Source: Caproiciproducens galactitolivorans (GTDB lineage Bacteria > Bacillota > Clostridia > Oscillospirales > Acutalibacteraceae). From it: DNA of 64,000 nt. The translations under genes and the position numbers were made by a program. The stretch is taken from assembly GCF_004768785.1 (NCBI RefSeq), contig NZ_SRMQ01000011.1:1-64000 (forward strand), given 5' to 3'. Of this stretch, positions 42,765-50,852 are shown in pieces (position 1 is the first letter of the stretch; every line of letters begins with the position of its first letter). Below the pieces are notes generated by a model. The model was not told where the DNA came from, did no database searches, and saw nothing but the letters and a program-made list of their open reading frames with translations.

Positions 42765-44494
42765 CAGTCATCAACCCCTTTCTGTTGGGATTCGTATACC
42801 TCGCGATAAATTTCGCTGGTGTGCAGCAATTCCTCATGGGTTCCAACCGCGCTGATTTCTCCTTCGTTCATTACGATAATCCGGTCGGAATCGCATACCG
42901 AGGTAATGCGCTGTGCAATGATAATGGTGGTAATATCCCGGCGCTTTTCCCGAAAGGCTTCGCGGATTTTTGCGTCCGTTGCGGTATCCACCGCGCTGGT
43001 GCTGTCGTCTAGAATCAGAATCTTCGGGTTCTTCAGCAACGCGCGCGCAATGCAAAGGCGCTGTTTCTGCCCGCCGGACACATTGACGCCGCCCTGCCCC
43101 AAGTCGGTTTCGTAACCGTCCGGGAAGCTCATAATGAAGTCGTGCGCCTGTGCTGCTTTACAGGCCTCCACAATCTGCTCGTCCGTCGCGTTTTCATTTC
43201 CCCACTTCAGGTTTTCCTTGATCGTTCCGGAAAACAGCACATTCTTTTGCAGCACCATGCTTACCGCGTCGCGAAGCTCCCTGATTTTATAGTCCCGAAC
43301 ATCTCTGCCGCCGACAAGCACCCGGCCCTCGGTCGCATCGTACAAGCGCGGAATCAATTGGACCAGCGTGCTTTTCGCACTACCCGTCGCGCCGATAATG
43401 CCGATGGTTTCCCCCGATTTAATATCCAGATTAATATGCTTGAGGATATTCTCGTGCGCGCTGCGGTTGTAGCGGAACGAAACGTCCTCGAAGCAAATGG
43501 AGCCGTCCTTGACCTTAAGCCCTTCCTCCGCTCCCTCATCCGTTATATCAATACGTTCTTCCAGCACTTCCACAATGCGGCTTGCGGAAGCCCTGGATAT
43601 AATCATCTGAATAAACACCATGGAGAGAAGTATCAATTGAATGAGAATCTGTGTAACATAACTGACAAAGCCGATCAGCTCACCGGTCTTCATCCCGCCG
43701 ACGATAACCATGTTGCCCCCGAACCACATGATGGACACAATGCAGGCATACATGGTCAACTGCATGACGGGCATATTCAATTGAAGGATGCGCTCCGCCT
43801 TAATAGAGGCGGTCATCAGGCCATCGTTTGCATTTTTGAATTTCATCTTTTCATGCATGGAACGCACAAAAGCCTTTACCACACGGATGGATATCAGGTT
43901 TTCCTGCACCGAAGCGTTCATCGCGTCGTATTTCCGCAGCATCGCCTGAAATTTTGGAAATGTGGCAATTCCGATGGTAAACAGCATGAACGCCAGTACG
44001 GGAATCGCCACCAAGAAAATGGTTACCAGCCTGGAATTGATATAATACGCCATAAAGGTAGCACCCACCAGCATAATCGGCGCGCGCACCGCAATGCGAA
44101 TCAGCATCATAAACGCCATCTGCACATTGCTAACGTCCGTTGTCAGCCTGGTAACCAGCGACGCGGTACTGAATTTGTCCACATTCGAAAAGGAGTATTC
44201 CTGTACTTTTTCAAATAATCCGGCGCGTATCTCGCTGCCGAAGCCCATACTGGCAACCGACGAAAAGCGCGCGGAAACAGTTCCCATCAAAAGGGATAGC
44301 AGCGCCATGATAACCATAATCCCGCCGGTCCTAACCACATAGGAGATATCCTTGCTGGAAATCCCTCTATCGACAATCTCGGCCATTAACACCGGGATCC
44401 GAATTTCAATTAACACCTCGCAAATAATGGTTGCCGGCGCAAGGAGCGTAGCCCACCAATATTTACGCACAAAAGGTGCAAGCCTCTTTATCAA
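42764..44494 (-). CDS. ABC exporter half-transporter (subunit 1)
   Basis: 576 aa. Six-helix membrane domain, ATPase with Walker A GATGSAKST (Ala where Gly is usual), signature NVSGGQKQRLCIARA, Walker B ILILDDSTSAVD (Asp where the catalytic Glu is usual), and AQRITS in place of the H-loop AHR. Such changes mark the degenerate ATP site of heterodimeric exporters, the other subunit being canonical. Start overlaps marR stop by 4 bases. Confidence 0.93.
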   Translation of the reverse strand: MIKRLAPFVRKYWWATLLAPATIICEVLIEIRIPVLMAEIVDRGISSKDISYVVRTGGIMVIMALLSLLMGTVSARFSSVASMGFGSEIRAGLFEKVQEYSFSNVDKFSTASLVTRLTTDVSNVQMAFMMLIRIAVRAPIMLVGATFMAYYINSRLVTIFLVAIPVLAFMLFTIGIATFPKFQAMLRKYDAMNASVQENLISIRVVKAFVRSMHEKMKFKNANDGLMTASIKAERILQLNMPVMQLTMYACIVSIMWFGGNMVIVGGMKTGELIGFVSYVTQILIQLILLSMVFIQMIISRASASRIVEVLEERIDITDEGAEEGLKVKDGSICFEDVSFRYNRSAHENILKHINLDIKSGETIGIIGATGSAKSTLVQLIPRLYDATEGRVLVGGRDVRDYKIRELRDAVSMVLQKNVLFSGTIKENLKWGNENATDEQIVEACKAAQAHDFIMSFPDGYETDLGQGGVNVSGGQKQRLCIARALLKNPKILILDDSTSAVDTATDAKIREAFREKRRDITTIIIAQRITSVCDSDRIIVMNEGEISAVGTHEELLHTSEIYREVYESQQKGVDD

Positions 44495-45006
44495 ATGGAT
44501 CCTTCCTTTCCCCGCAATTGCGCATGTTTTTCATTTGTCATCGTTTGAATAAGAGAGAACATCGTTTTACCTCGGAATTCATCCGTTGTCAAGTTTGCTA
44601 TCACACGGCTCAGATACTCTTTAAACAGAGCGGTCTCCTCTTCCGAAAAACCTTCGAACATCTGCAAATCAATCATATCAAACGCCCGGCGGCATTGATT
44701 CATCTGAGCCCTTCCCTTTTCGGTAATCGAAATACGGGTGCGCCGCAAATCATTTTCATCGTTTTCTTTTTCCAGCAGTCCGGTTTTCTGCATACGCTTA
44801 ACGGAAGTCGCTATGGAAGGCGGGGACACTTGAAGCGTATCCGCAAGCTCTCTCTGCGTGCATTTCTCGTGCTTTTCCACATATTCCAAAATTGGAAATT
44901 GCCCAAAATAAATATCCGTCGCCGAAAGTGCGCGGTGAACGTATATTCGGTGAAGGATATGGATCTGTCCCAACAGACCAACGATAAAGCGTATATCGTC
45001 ATTCAT
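44491..45006 (-). CDS. MarR-family repressor of the ABC exporter operon
   Basis: 171 aa from MNDDIRFIVGLLGQIHILH, behind AAGGAGGGG. Winged helix with CTQRELADTLQVSPPSIATSVKRMQKTGLLEKENDENDLRRTRISITEKG. First gene of marR-ABC-ABC; the two operator palindromes in front argue for autorepression lifted by a drug-like ligand. Confidence 0.93.
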   Translation of the reverse strand: MNDDIRFIVGLLGQIHILHRIYVHRALSATDIYFGQFPILEYVEKHEKCTQRELADTLQVSPPSIATSVKRMQKTGLLEKENDENDLRRTRISITEKGRAQMNQCRRAFDMIDLQMFEGFSEEETALFKEYLSRVIANLTTDEFRGKTMFSLIQTMTNEKHAQLRGKEGSI

Positions 45007-45026
45007 CAAAATCCCCTCCTTATAAT

Positions 45027-45053
45027 TTAACCGGTTAAAAATTAACCGGTTAA
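45027..45053 (-). promoter_or_regulatory. Tandem MarR operator
   Basis: Two identical perfect palindromes TTAACCGGTTAA (45027-45038 and 45042-45053), 15 bp centre to centre. They start 2 bases behind the -10 box, covering the transcription start. Confidence 0.85.
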
Positions 45054-45055
45054 CT

Positions 45056-45084
45056 ATTTTAATCCGATTATTGTGAAAAGTCAA
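45056..45084 (-). promoter_or_regulatory. marR-ABC operon promoter
   Basis: TTGACT (45079-45084), 17 bp, TAAAAT (45056-45061). Confidence 0.75.
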
Positions 45085-45347
45085 GATAAAAATTAATCCT
45101 TATTTTGCATAGCGGCAAGTACAAAAGTATGAAAGCATAAATCGGGCGTCCCGTATGTACGGTACGCCCCTTTGATTGTTCTGCTTTTGCTCCGCTGTTT
45201 GCATTTTACTTCGGTTTTAAAATTCCGAAAAGAGAAACCGCCCCGCAAAACGCGGAGCGGCTTTGTATATTATGGCTTAAATTATACCTTCTGTAATTTG
45301 CTTGTAAGTACTCTTTGTAATATTTCAGAAATAAATACAATCTGTAT
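45085..45347. other. Gap between marR promoter and flippase: two hairpins
   Basis: The gene-free gap is 45007-45347. Besides the promoter/operator and the flippase terminator it holds a second hairpin at 45144-45169 (GGGCGT.CCGT-ATGT-ACGG.ACGCCC) without a clear T run. No open frame with a ribosome site. Confidence 0.5.
45224..45260 (-). terminator. Terminator of the flippase gene
   Basis: CCGC.CCGC pairs with GCGG.GCGG (one mismatch), 5-base loop, followed on the minus strand by TTTCTCTTTTC. Confidence 0.7.
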
Positions 45348-46661
45348 TTATCTTTTCAGCACCCGCTTTACGATTGCAATTTCTTCCTTGCTGGGGAAAA
45401 GCAACTTGTAAAACGGCGTCTGTGTAAAACGGCAGAAAATAACAATGGAGGTTACCCCCTGCGCTGTCAGGGAAACAGAGGTCGACAATGCCGCGCCATT
45501 GATCCCCAAACCGGGAATTAGCAAAAAACTAAAGATGATGTTAAACGCCACGCCGATGGCAGTAGGGATAATGTTCAATTCCGGTTTGCCATAAGCCGCG
45601 ATGGAATTATTAAGCACCTTCGCGTAAGTGATAAAAATAGAACCCACAATCAGGATGCGTAGCGCGGGAACAGCCGCAATATATTTCGGAAATATAATCG
45701 GTACGAAAACCTGTGCGACTACAGTCAGCAAAAAGGCACAGATGAAAGTGATATAGGTCACGATTTTACAGGACATCAGCGTCAGCTTCACCTTATCCTC
45801 CTGTACCCTCATTCCGGCAATCCGCGACATGATGACCATGCTGACAGCATTCGGCAAGAGCCAAACCTGCTCCATCAAAGTGGACGCAAAGGAATAAACG
45901 CCGAGCGCAGCGACTTTATAATACCCCTTTACAATAAAATTTGCGGCGTAAGTATTTAGGTAAGTCAAAATATTGGAAATATGGGATTTCAAGCTGTATT
46001 TTACAATCGCCCCGGCGCCGACAACAATGTCGTTTTCCTCCGGAATCTCTTGCTCCGGGCCGCGACGAAGTGCAAAAATGCACATAAAAATCATCGCAAC
46101 CATAATCAGGATGCTGGAAAGGATAATCACCATCGGCGTTTTCCAGAAAAATACGCTGAACGCGAAAACCGTCGTCAGAATCCGCTGAATCAGCGTAATG
46201 ATATTGTACGCGCTGAATTTATTTTCCCCGCGCAGAACACAGGTGTAAATCGTGGATAAAAAGGAAAAGACACCGTAAACAACGGCGAGCGCGCTGTAAA
46301 GAAACGGAGTATCGGCAAAGTAACTGTCCCGAAGGATGAACACGCTGGCAAAGCCCACAACGGCAATCAGCACAATAATCCAGATACAAATGGTTGTGAG
46401 CGCCTTTCTCACATTTTTCAAGCCGTAGCGAGAGGTGTAATAAATAACCGCCGAGCTGACGCTCATGGATAGGAAAGTAACCAAAAGCGTGCCTACATAC
46501 TGCAATTGGGTAATATACCCTTTGGAAGCCGGATCCAGAATGCCGGTGATAACAAGCGAGGAAACAAAGCCCATAACCGCGCCGAAAAGGGTGGTTCCGA
46601 AGGTACTGAGTGCATCACGCACGATCGAACTTCTGATTTTCGGTTCTTTTTTATCTTTCAT
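45348..46661 (-). CDS. Polysaccharide flippase (Wzx/MATE-like, MOP superfamily)
   Basis: 437 aa from MKDKKEPKIRSSIVRD, behind AGGAG. About 12-14 hydrophobic helices; polysaccharide-synthase opening RDALSTFGTTLFGAVMGFVSSLVITGILDPASKGYI and late PALRILIVGSIFITYAKVLNNSIAAYGKPELN. Members flip lipid-linked sugars. No sugar genes are next to it, so substrate unknown. Confidence 0.85.
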   Translation of the reverse strand: MKDKKEPKIRSSIVRDALSTFGTTLFGAVMGFVSSLVITGILDPASKGYITQLQYVGTLLVTFLSMSVSSAVIYYTSRYGLKNVRKALTTICIWIIVLIAVVGFASVFILRDSYFADTPFLYSALAVVYGVFSFLSTIYTCVLRGENKFSAYNIITLIQRILTTVFAFSVFFWKTPMVIILSSILIMVAMIFMCIFALRRGPEQEIPEENDIVVGAGAIVKYSLKSHISNILTYLNTYAANFIVKGYYKVAALGVYSFASTLMEQVWLLPNAVSMVIMSRIAGMRVQEDKVKLTLMSCKIVTYITFICAFLLTVVAQVFVPIIFPKYIAAVPALRILIVGSIFITYAKVLNNSIAAYGKPELNIIPTAIGVAFNIIFSFLLIPGLGINGAALSTSVSLTAQGVTSIVIFCRFTQTPFYKLLFPSKEEIAIVKRVLKR

Positions 46662-46748
46662 CAACGAAACTCCTAATACCTTAATCTGTACAAACATGCA
46701 TAAGGTATATTATAGCATGGCAGATGAAAGATAACAATATTTGGGGAA

Positions 46749-47321
46749 TTATTGGCGCAGGCGGCCGGTAATTTTATAATCAAACAGAGCCTTAGAGATG
46801 GCAAGGAATAAGGGGACCGCCACGCAGTCCGCGATAATGGCATTGGTCAGGCTTGCGCAGCCCTTGGTTATTAGGAGCATCTGAATCGCCTGTGCGGAAT
46901 TTCCCAAAAGCACCGCTTCAATATAGGATTTGGTCAGGTACAAAATACTATAGGTAAGGGACCCGGAAACCGCGGCTATGATCAGGCGGGAAAGTTTTTT
47001 CTTCGCCTGCTTCCCGCCGTTTGCTATGGTTCCGCACACAAACGCCATGATAAATTTAAAGACAAGCGTAAAAGGCGCGCTGGAGGCCCAGCCTCCGGTT
47101 ATGTCGAAAATAAACGAACCGACTCCCGCGGCAAGACCCCCGTAAAGCGGCCCGAGCACAAGGCCGGACAGGATACAGAACACATTTCCCAAACTGAGCA
47201 TCGTTCTATCGCCCAAAACAGGAATTGGGATATTCATATAGGTTCCAACCAGCACCAAAGCACCCATCAGCCCAGTTAAGGCAATACTTACCGTCGTTTT
47301 TTTATTCTTCAGCATATTCAT
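46749..47321 (-). CDS. ECF transporter S component (second of a pair)
   Basis: 190 aa, six helices. MLSLGNVFCILSGLVLGPLYGGLAAGVGSFIFDITGG is the S-component pattern of vitamin ECF transporters. 12 bases downstream of the other S component; divergent from a PLP-dependent MocR regulator, which suggests a vitamin B6 compound (PdxU-type) as substrate. No ECF ATPase here; it would use the shared module. Confidence 0.85.
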   Translation of the reverse strand: MNMLKNKKTTVSIALTGLMGALVLVGTYMNIPIPVLGDRTMLSLGNVFCILSGLVLGPLYGGLAAGVGSFIFDITGGWASSAPFTLVFKFIMAFVCGTIANGGKQAKKKLSRLIIAAVSGSLTYSILYLTKSYIEAVLLGNSAQAIQMLLITKGCASLTNAIIADCVAVPLFLAISKALFDYKITGRLRQ

Positions 47322-47333
47322 AAAAAGTCCTCC

Positions 47334-47864
47334 TTAGCCACGCAGTTCCGTCCCGCCGAGGCGGTTTTTGATATTCACCCTGTCCAGCGCATTGCCGGCA
47401 AGAATATAAATAACCGCGCTCGAACCAGCCTGAACTAGGTTTGCGGGGATTTCCACCAGCGGGGATACAAAGCTGTGATAGAGAAACACTTGCGTAAGAT
47501 AGTATCCGCCAACACAGATAGCACCTGCAAAAACCGCAGCGGCAATATTCCGCTTCGTAACAATTTTCCTGCCCGCCGAAGCAAAGCAAAGAACCATTGC
47601 CGATTTTATCAGGAAGGTCGGAAGGGCGTAAACAACGCTTCCGGTCATCGCATCGGACAGCGCCTCCCCGATTCCTCCCGCCGCAACGGCAAGCGGCGTA
47701 GGCAGGACGCTTGCCGCAAGGTAAAGCACCGCGTCGCCCAAATGGATATATCCGCCCGTCGCCGGGGTTGGAATGTGAAGAACATATGCTGTAACCAAAA
47801 AAATCAGTGCGGCAAACAAAGCCGTCAAAACATAGGTTTTTGTATTGTATTGTTTCGTCTCCAT
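47334..47864 (-). CDS. ECF transporter S component (first of a pair)
   Basis: 176 aa from METKQYNTKTYVLTAL, behind AAGGAG. Six helices; TPATGGYIHLGDAVLYLAASVLPTPLAVAAGGIGEALSDAMTGS is the substrate-site region typical of S components. Same operon and context as the next gene; both probably serve pyridoxine-type vitamers, by inference from the regulator. Confidence 0.87.
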   Translation of the reverse strand: METKQYNTKTYVLTALFAALIFLVTAYVLHIPTPATGGYIHLGDAVLYLAASVLPTPLAVAAGGIGEALSDAMTGSVVYALPTFLIKSAMVLCFASAGRKIVTKRNIAAAVFAGAICVGGYYLTQVFLYHSFVSPLVEIPANLVQAGSSAVIYILAGNALDRVNIKNRLGGTELRG

Positions 47865-47881
47865 AAAAACCACTCCTTTTC

Positions 47882-47909
47882 TTGAACTGCTTTAAAGCTG
47901 TGCTATAAT
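47882..47909 (+). promoter_or_regulatory. Promoter of the MocR gene
   Basis: TTGAAC (47882-47887), 16 bp, TATAAT (47904-47909) with TGC before it. An AACTG motif overlaps the -35. Confidence 0.65.
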
Positions 47910-47969
47910 AATAGCGGATAACTGTTCATATTAAAATATACAGTTTATAAAAATTTGACCAGTACAGTT
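47884..47969. promoter_or_regulatory. Four AACTG motifs: candidate MocR operator
   Basis: AACTG occurs on the plus strand at 47885-47889 and 47920-47924 and on the minus strand at 47941-47945 and 47965-47969. Each outer copy is part of a -35 box and one inner copy abuts the -10 of the minus promoter. MocR regulators bind pairs of short direct repeats, so both genes could be controlled from here. Confidence 0.6.
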
Positions 47970-47972
47970 CAA
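47944..47972 (-). promoter_or_regulatory. Promoter of the ECF S-component pair
   Basis: TTGAAC (47967-47972), 17 bp, TATAAA (47944-47949), divergent from the MocR promoter. Confidence 0.65.
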
Positions 47973-47982
47973 GGAGCAAAGC

Positions 47983-49362
47983 ATGACATACGACTTTCTT
48001 CTTTTAGATAATCAATCCGATACGCCGCTGTATCAGCAGCTCTACCTTTCCATTCAGTCTGCCATTCATGCGGGACATCTGAAAAAAGGGGACCGGCTCC
48101 CTTCCATACGGAAACTGGCGGAAGATTTGAAGTTAAGCTGCACGACGGTCGAAACGGCCTATCAGCAGCTCAGCGTGGAAGGATACATTCAATCCCGCCC
48201 TCGGCGCGGATATTTCGTGCTGACCTCTGTCCGCGACGAAACCGCAAGACAGAAGTCCGTACAGATCAGCCCGAATCCGACCCGCCGCGCAAAAATCCGC
48301 TACAATTTCGGAAGCGACAGCGTAGATAGTGAAAACATTGACCTCAAAGCCTGGCGCCGCCATATCCGCGACGTGCTGAACCGACATGATGTCTTAGCTT
48401 CCTACGGCGAGCACCAGGGCGAGCAGGCGCTGCGCGAAGCCCTTTCGGCGTACAGCTATGGCGTGCGCGGCGTTGTCGCCGCCCCAGAGCAAATCGTCAT
48501 CGGCGCGGGTACGCAGCCGCTGCTTTCCATTCTGTGCGGCCTGCTAGGCAAAACCAGCCGTCGCGTTGCGATGGAAGAGCCCGGCTTTTTACAGGCGGAA
48601 CAGGTATTCGGCGATTGTGGCCTGACGGTTGTGCGTCTCCCCTCCGACGAGAGCGGGATCCGCATGGACGCACTAAAGGAAAGCGAAGCAAAAGTATTGT
48701 TTATCAGTCCGTCCAACCGGATTCAAACCGGGATGAGCCTTCCGATGAACCGACGCTACGAGTTGTTAAACTGGGTGCAGGAAACCGGAGCGATTATTAT
48801 TGAGGACGACTACAACGGCGAACTGCGCTATAAAGCCAGACCCATCCCCGCTATGCAGGGCATGAACGGGGAGCAGATCGTCTATATTGGTTCGTTTTCC
48901 AAACTGCTTCTGCCCTCCGTTCGAATCGGATACATGGTGCTTCCCCCGAAGCTGTTGGAACGCTACCGCGCGCGGGCAAACCGCTACAATCAAACCGCTT
49001 CAAAAACCGAACAGCTCGCCCTGAGCAATTATATTAAAAGCGGGCAAATGGAGCGCCAACTTCGGCGGCTGCGCAAGCTTTACGCCGCAAAAAGCACGCA
49101 GCTGATAAAGGCCTTAAAAAACGCATTCGGAGACCGAATTGAAATCCTGCTGGAAGAAACCCTCCTTAGTGTAATCCTGACGGTAAAAACCGATAAAACC
49201 GCGGCGAAGCTGTGCGAGCTCGCGGAAAAACAGGGCGTTGCCATTATGCCGGCAAAGGGTTCCAGTTTTCCAAAGGTGATGCTCGGATTTGCGGGCATTC
49301 CCATTGATGACATTGAAGACGCGGTTGCGTACCTGAAAAGCGCATGGAAATTTGCCCTATAG
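47983..49362 (+). CDS. MocR/GntR-family regulator with aminotransferase domain (PdxR-like)
   Basis: 459 aa behind AAGGAG. GntR winged helix (~1-75: PLYQQLYLSIQSAIHAGHLKKGDRLPSIRKLAEDL), linker, then a fold-I aminotransferase domain with the PLP-binding lysine in YIGSFSKLLLPSVRIGYMVLP and the cofactor Asp/Tyr region IIEDDYNGELRY. Such regulators sense PLP or amino compounds; PdxR controls vitamin B6 synthesis or uptake. Divergent partner of two ECF S components supports B6 transport control. Confidence 0.92.
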   Translation: MTYDFLLLDNQSDTPLYQQLYLSIQSAIHAGHLKKGDRLPSIRKLAEDLKLSCTTVETAYQQLSVEGYIQSRPRRGYFVLTSVRDETARQKSVQISPNPTRRAKIRYNFGSDSVDSENIDLKAWRRHIRDVLNRHDVLASYGEHQGEQALREALSAYSYGVRGVVAAPEQIVIGAGTQPLLSILCGLLGKTSRRVAMEEPGFLQAEQVFGDCGLTVVRLPSDESGIRMDALKESEAKVLFISPSNRIQTGMSLPMNRRYELLNWVQETGAIIIEDDYNGELRYKARPIPAMQGMNGEQIVYIGSFSKLLLPSVRIGYMVLPPKLLERYRARANRYNQTASKTEQLALSNYIKSGQMERQLRRLRKLYAAKSTQLIKALKNAFGDRIEILLEETLLSVILTVKTDKTAAKLCELAEKQGVAIMPAKGSSFPKVMLGFAGIPIDDIEDAVAYLKSAWKFAL

Positions 49363-49476
49363 CCATTGCAAATAGAAATCGAATCATGAAGGGATGTACT
49401 TTTGCAGCTCTGAATTGTTATTTCCCATTCGAAGGAGTAAAATAGAAAAAAATACCGACAAAAGGAGCATTAATGG

Positions 49477-50694
49477 ATGAAAGCATATGAAAGATTATTA
49501 AAATATGTGACCTTTGACACGACCTCGGACGAGAATGCGCCGGAGGACCGCTGTCCCAGTACGGACAACCAAAAGCTGCTGGCAAAGGCGCTGGTGGAGG
49601 AAATGAAAGCCCTCGGCATCAGCGACGCCGAAATGGACAAGGACGGCTACGTTTACGGCACGCTCCCCGCCAACTGCGGCGAAAAAACGCCTGTAATCGG
49701 GCTGATTGCCCATATGGATACAAGCCCCTCCGCAAAGGGCGCGGATATCAACGCCCGGATTGTGAAAAATTACGACGGCGGCGACATTCTGCTCAATAAG
49801 GAACGCAATATTGTCCTTAGCCCGGCGGAGTTCGGAAGCCTTGTGGATTACAAAGGCAAGGACCTGATTGTGACGGACGGCACCACTCTTCTGGGCGCCG
49901 ACGACAAGGCCGGTATTGCGGAAATCCTGACCGCCGTCGAACAGTTGCAAAACAGCGGAATAAAACATGGAAAAATCGCGGTTGCCTTTACGCCGGACGA
50001 GGAAATCGGGCGCGGGGCGGACAGGTTCGACGTAAAACGCTTCGGAGCGGATTTTGCCTATACGGTGGACGGCGGGAAGCTGGGCGAAATCGAGTACGAG
50101 AATTTTAACGCGGCGTCCGCCGTCGTAACGGTTAACGGCGTAAACATTCATCCGGGCGACGCGAAAAACCGGATGAAAAATGCACAGCTCATGGCGATAG
50201 AATTCAATTCCATGCTTCCGCCGAACGAAATTCCTTCCTGCACGGAAGGTTACGAAGGCTTCCATCACCTGTGCCACATGGAAGGCGACGAAGAAAAGGC
50301 AGTCCTCCACTATATAATCCGCGACCATGACATGGACAAATTCACCGAAAAGAAAGCCCGTTTCGAGAAAATCGCCGTGTACCTGAATGAAAAATACGGG
50401 AAAAATACGGTTGAACTGAACCTAAAGGATTCCTACTATAATATGAAGGAAAAAATCGCACTGCATATGCACATCATCGACCGGGTAAAGAAAGCCATGC
50501 GCGACGCGGGCGTGGAGCCGGAAATCGTGCCGATCCGGGGCGGAACGGATGGCGCGCGCCTGTCGTTTATGGGGCTGCCCTGTCCCAACCTTTCCACCGG
50601 CGGGCACAATTTCCACGGCCGTTTCGAGTACATCCCGGTACAGGCAATGGACAGCATGGTCGAAGTAATAATTAATATCTTGAAAGCATTTTGA
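49477..50694 (+). CDS. pepT: Peptidase T (tripeptide aminopeptidase)
   Basis: Cytosolic dinuclear-zinc M20 exopeptidase that removes the N-terminal residue of tripeptides. 405 aa. Metal and catalytic motifs IAHMDTSPSAKG, GADDKAGIAEIL, TPDEEIGRGADRFD, YTVDGG; C-terminal PIRGGTDGARLSFMGLPCPNLSTGGHNFHG. Single gene. Confidence 0.97.
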   Translation: MKAYERLLKYVTFDTTSDENAPEDRCPSTDNQKLLAKALVEEMKALGISDAEMDKDGYVYGTLPANCGEKTPVIGLIAHMDTSPSAKGADINARIVKNYDGGDILLNKERNIVLSPAEFGSLVDYKGKDLIVTDGTTLLGADDKAGIAEILTAVEQLQNSGIKHGKIAVAFTPDEEIGRGADRFDVKRFGADFAYTVDGGKLGEIEYENFNAASAVVTVNGVNIHPGDAKNRMKNAQLMAIEFNSMLPPNEIPSCTEGYEGFHHLCHMEGDEEKAVLHYIIRDHDMDKFTEKKARFEKIAVYLNEKYGKNTVELNLKDSYYNMKEKIALHMHIIDRVKKAMRDAGVEPEIVPIRGGTDGARLSFMGLPCPNLSTGGHNFHGRFEYIPVQAMDSMVEVIINILKAF

Positions 50695-50781
50695 ATTTTT
50701 GTATCGCATTTTATTCAAAAATATGATATAGTAAAGTGATAAAGTGCAGTCGCTTTTTTCCCGAAGATTATTGAATTTTCA

Positions 50782-50810
50782 TTGAAGCGCAAGGTACTTT
50801 ATGGTATAAT
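50782..50810 (+). promoter_or_regulatory. aspS-gatCAB promoter
   Basis: TTGAAG (50782-50787), 17 bp, TATAAT (50805-50810). The leader is only ~35 bases, so there is no T-box. Confidence 0.8.
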
Positions 50811-50852
50811 TTTGTTTTATAATATAGAAATGCTAAAGGGGACTATGGGATT

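Noticed and set aside
43142-44218. 358-codon open frame on the plus strand
   Set aside because: Antisense to the ABC exporter gene, no ribosome site, His/Arg/Asn-rich translation typical of reverse-frame shadows.
45144-45169. Second terminator for the flippase gene
   Set aside because: The hairpin is good but lacks a T run on the minus strand and follows the better terminator at 45224-45260.
50700-50852. T-box leader for aspS
   Set aside because: The promoter is only about 35 bases before the start codon, leaving no room for a T-box, and no T-box sequence (AGGGTGG-type) is seen.
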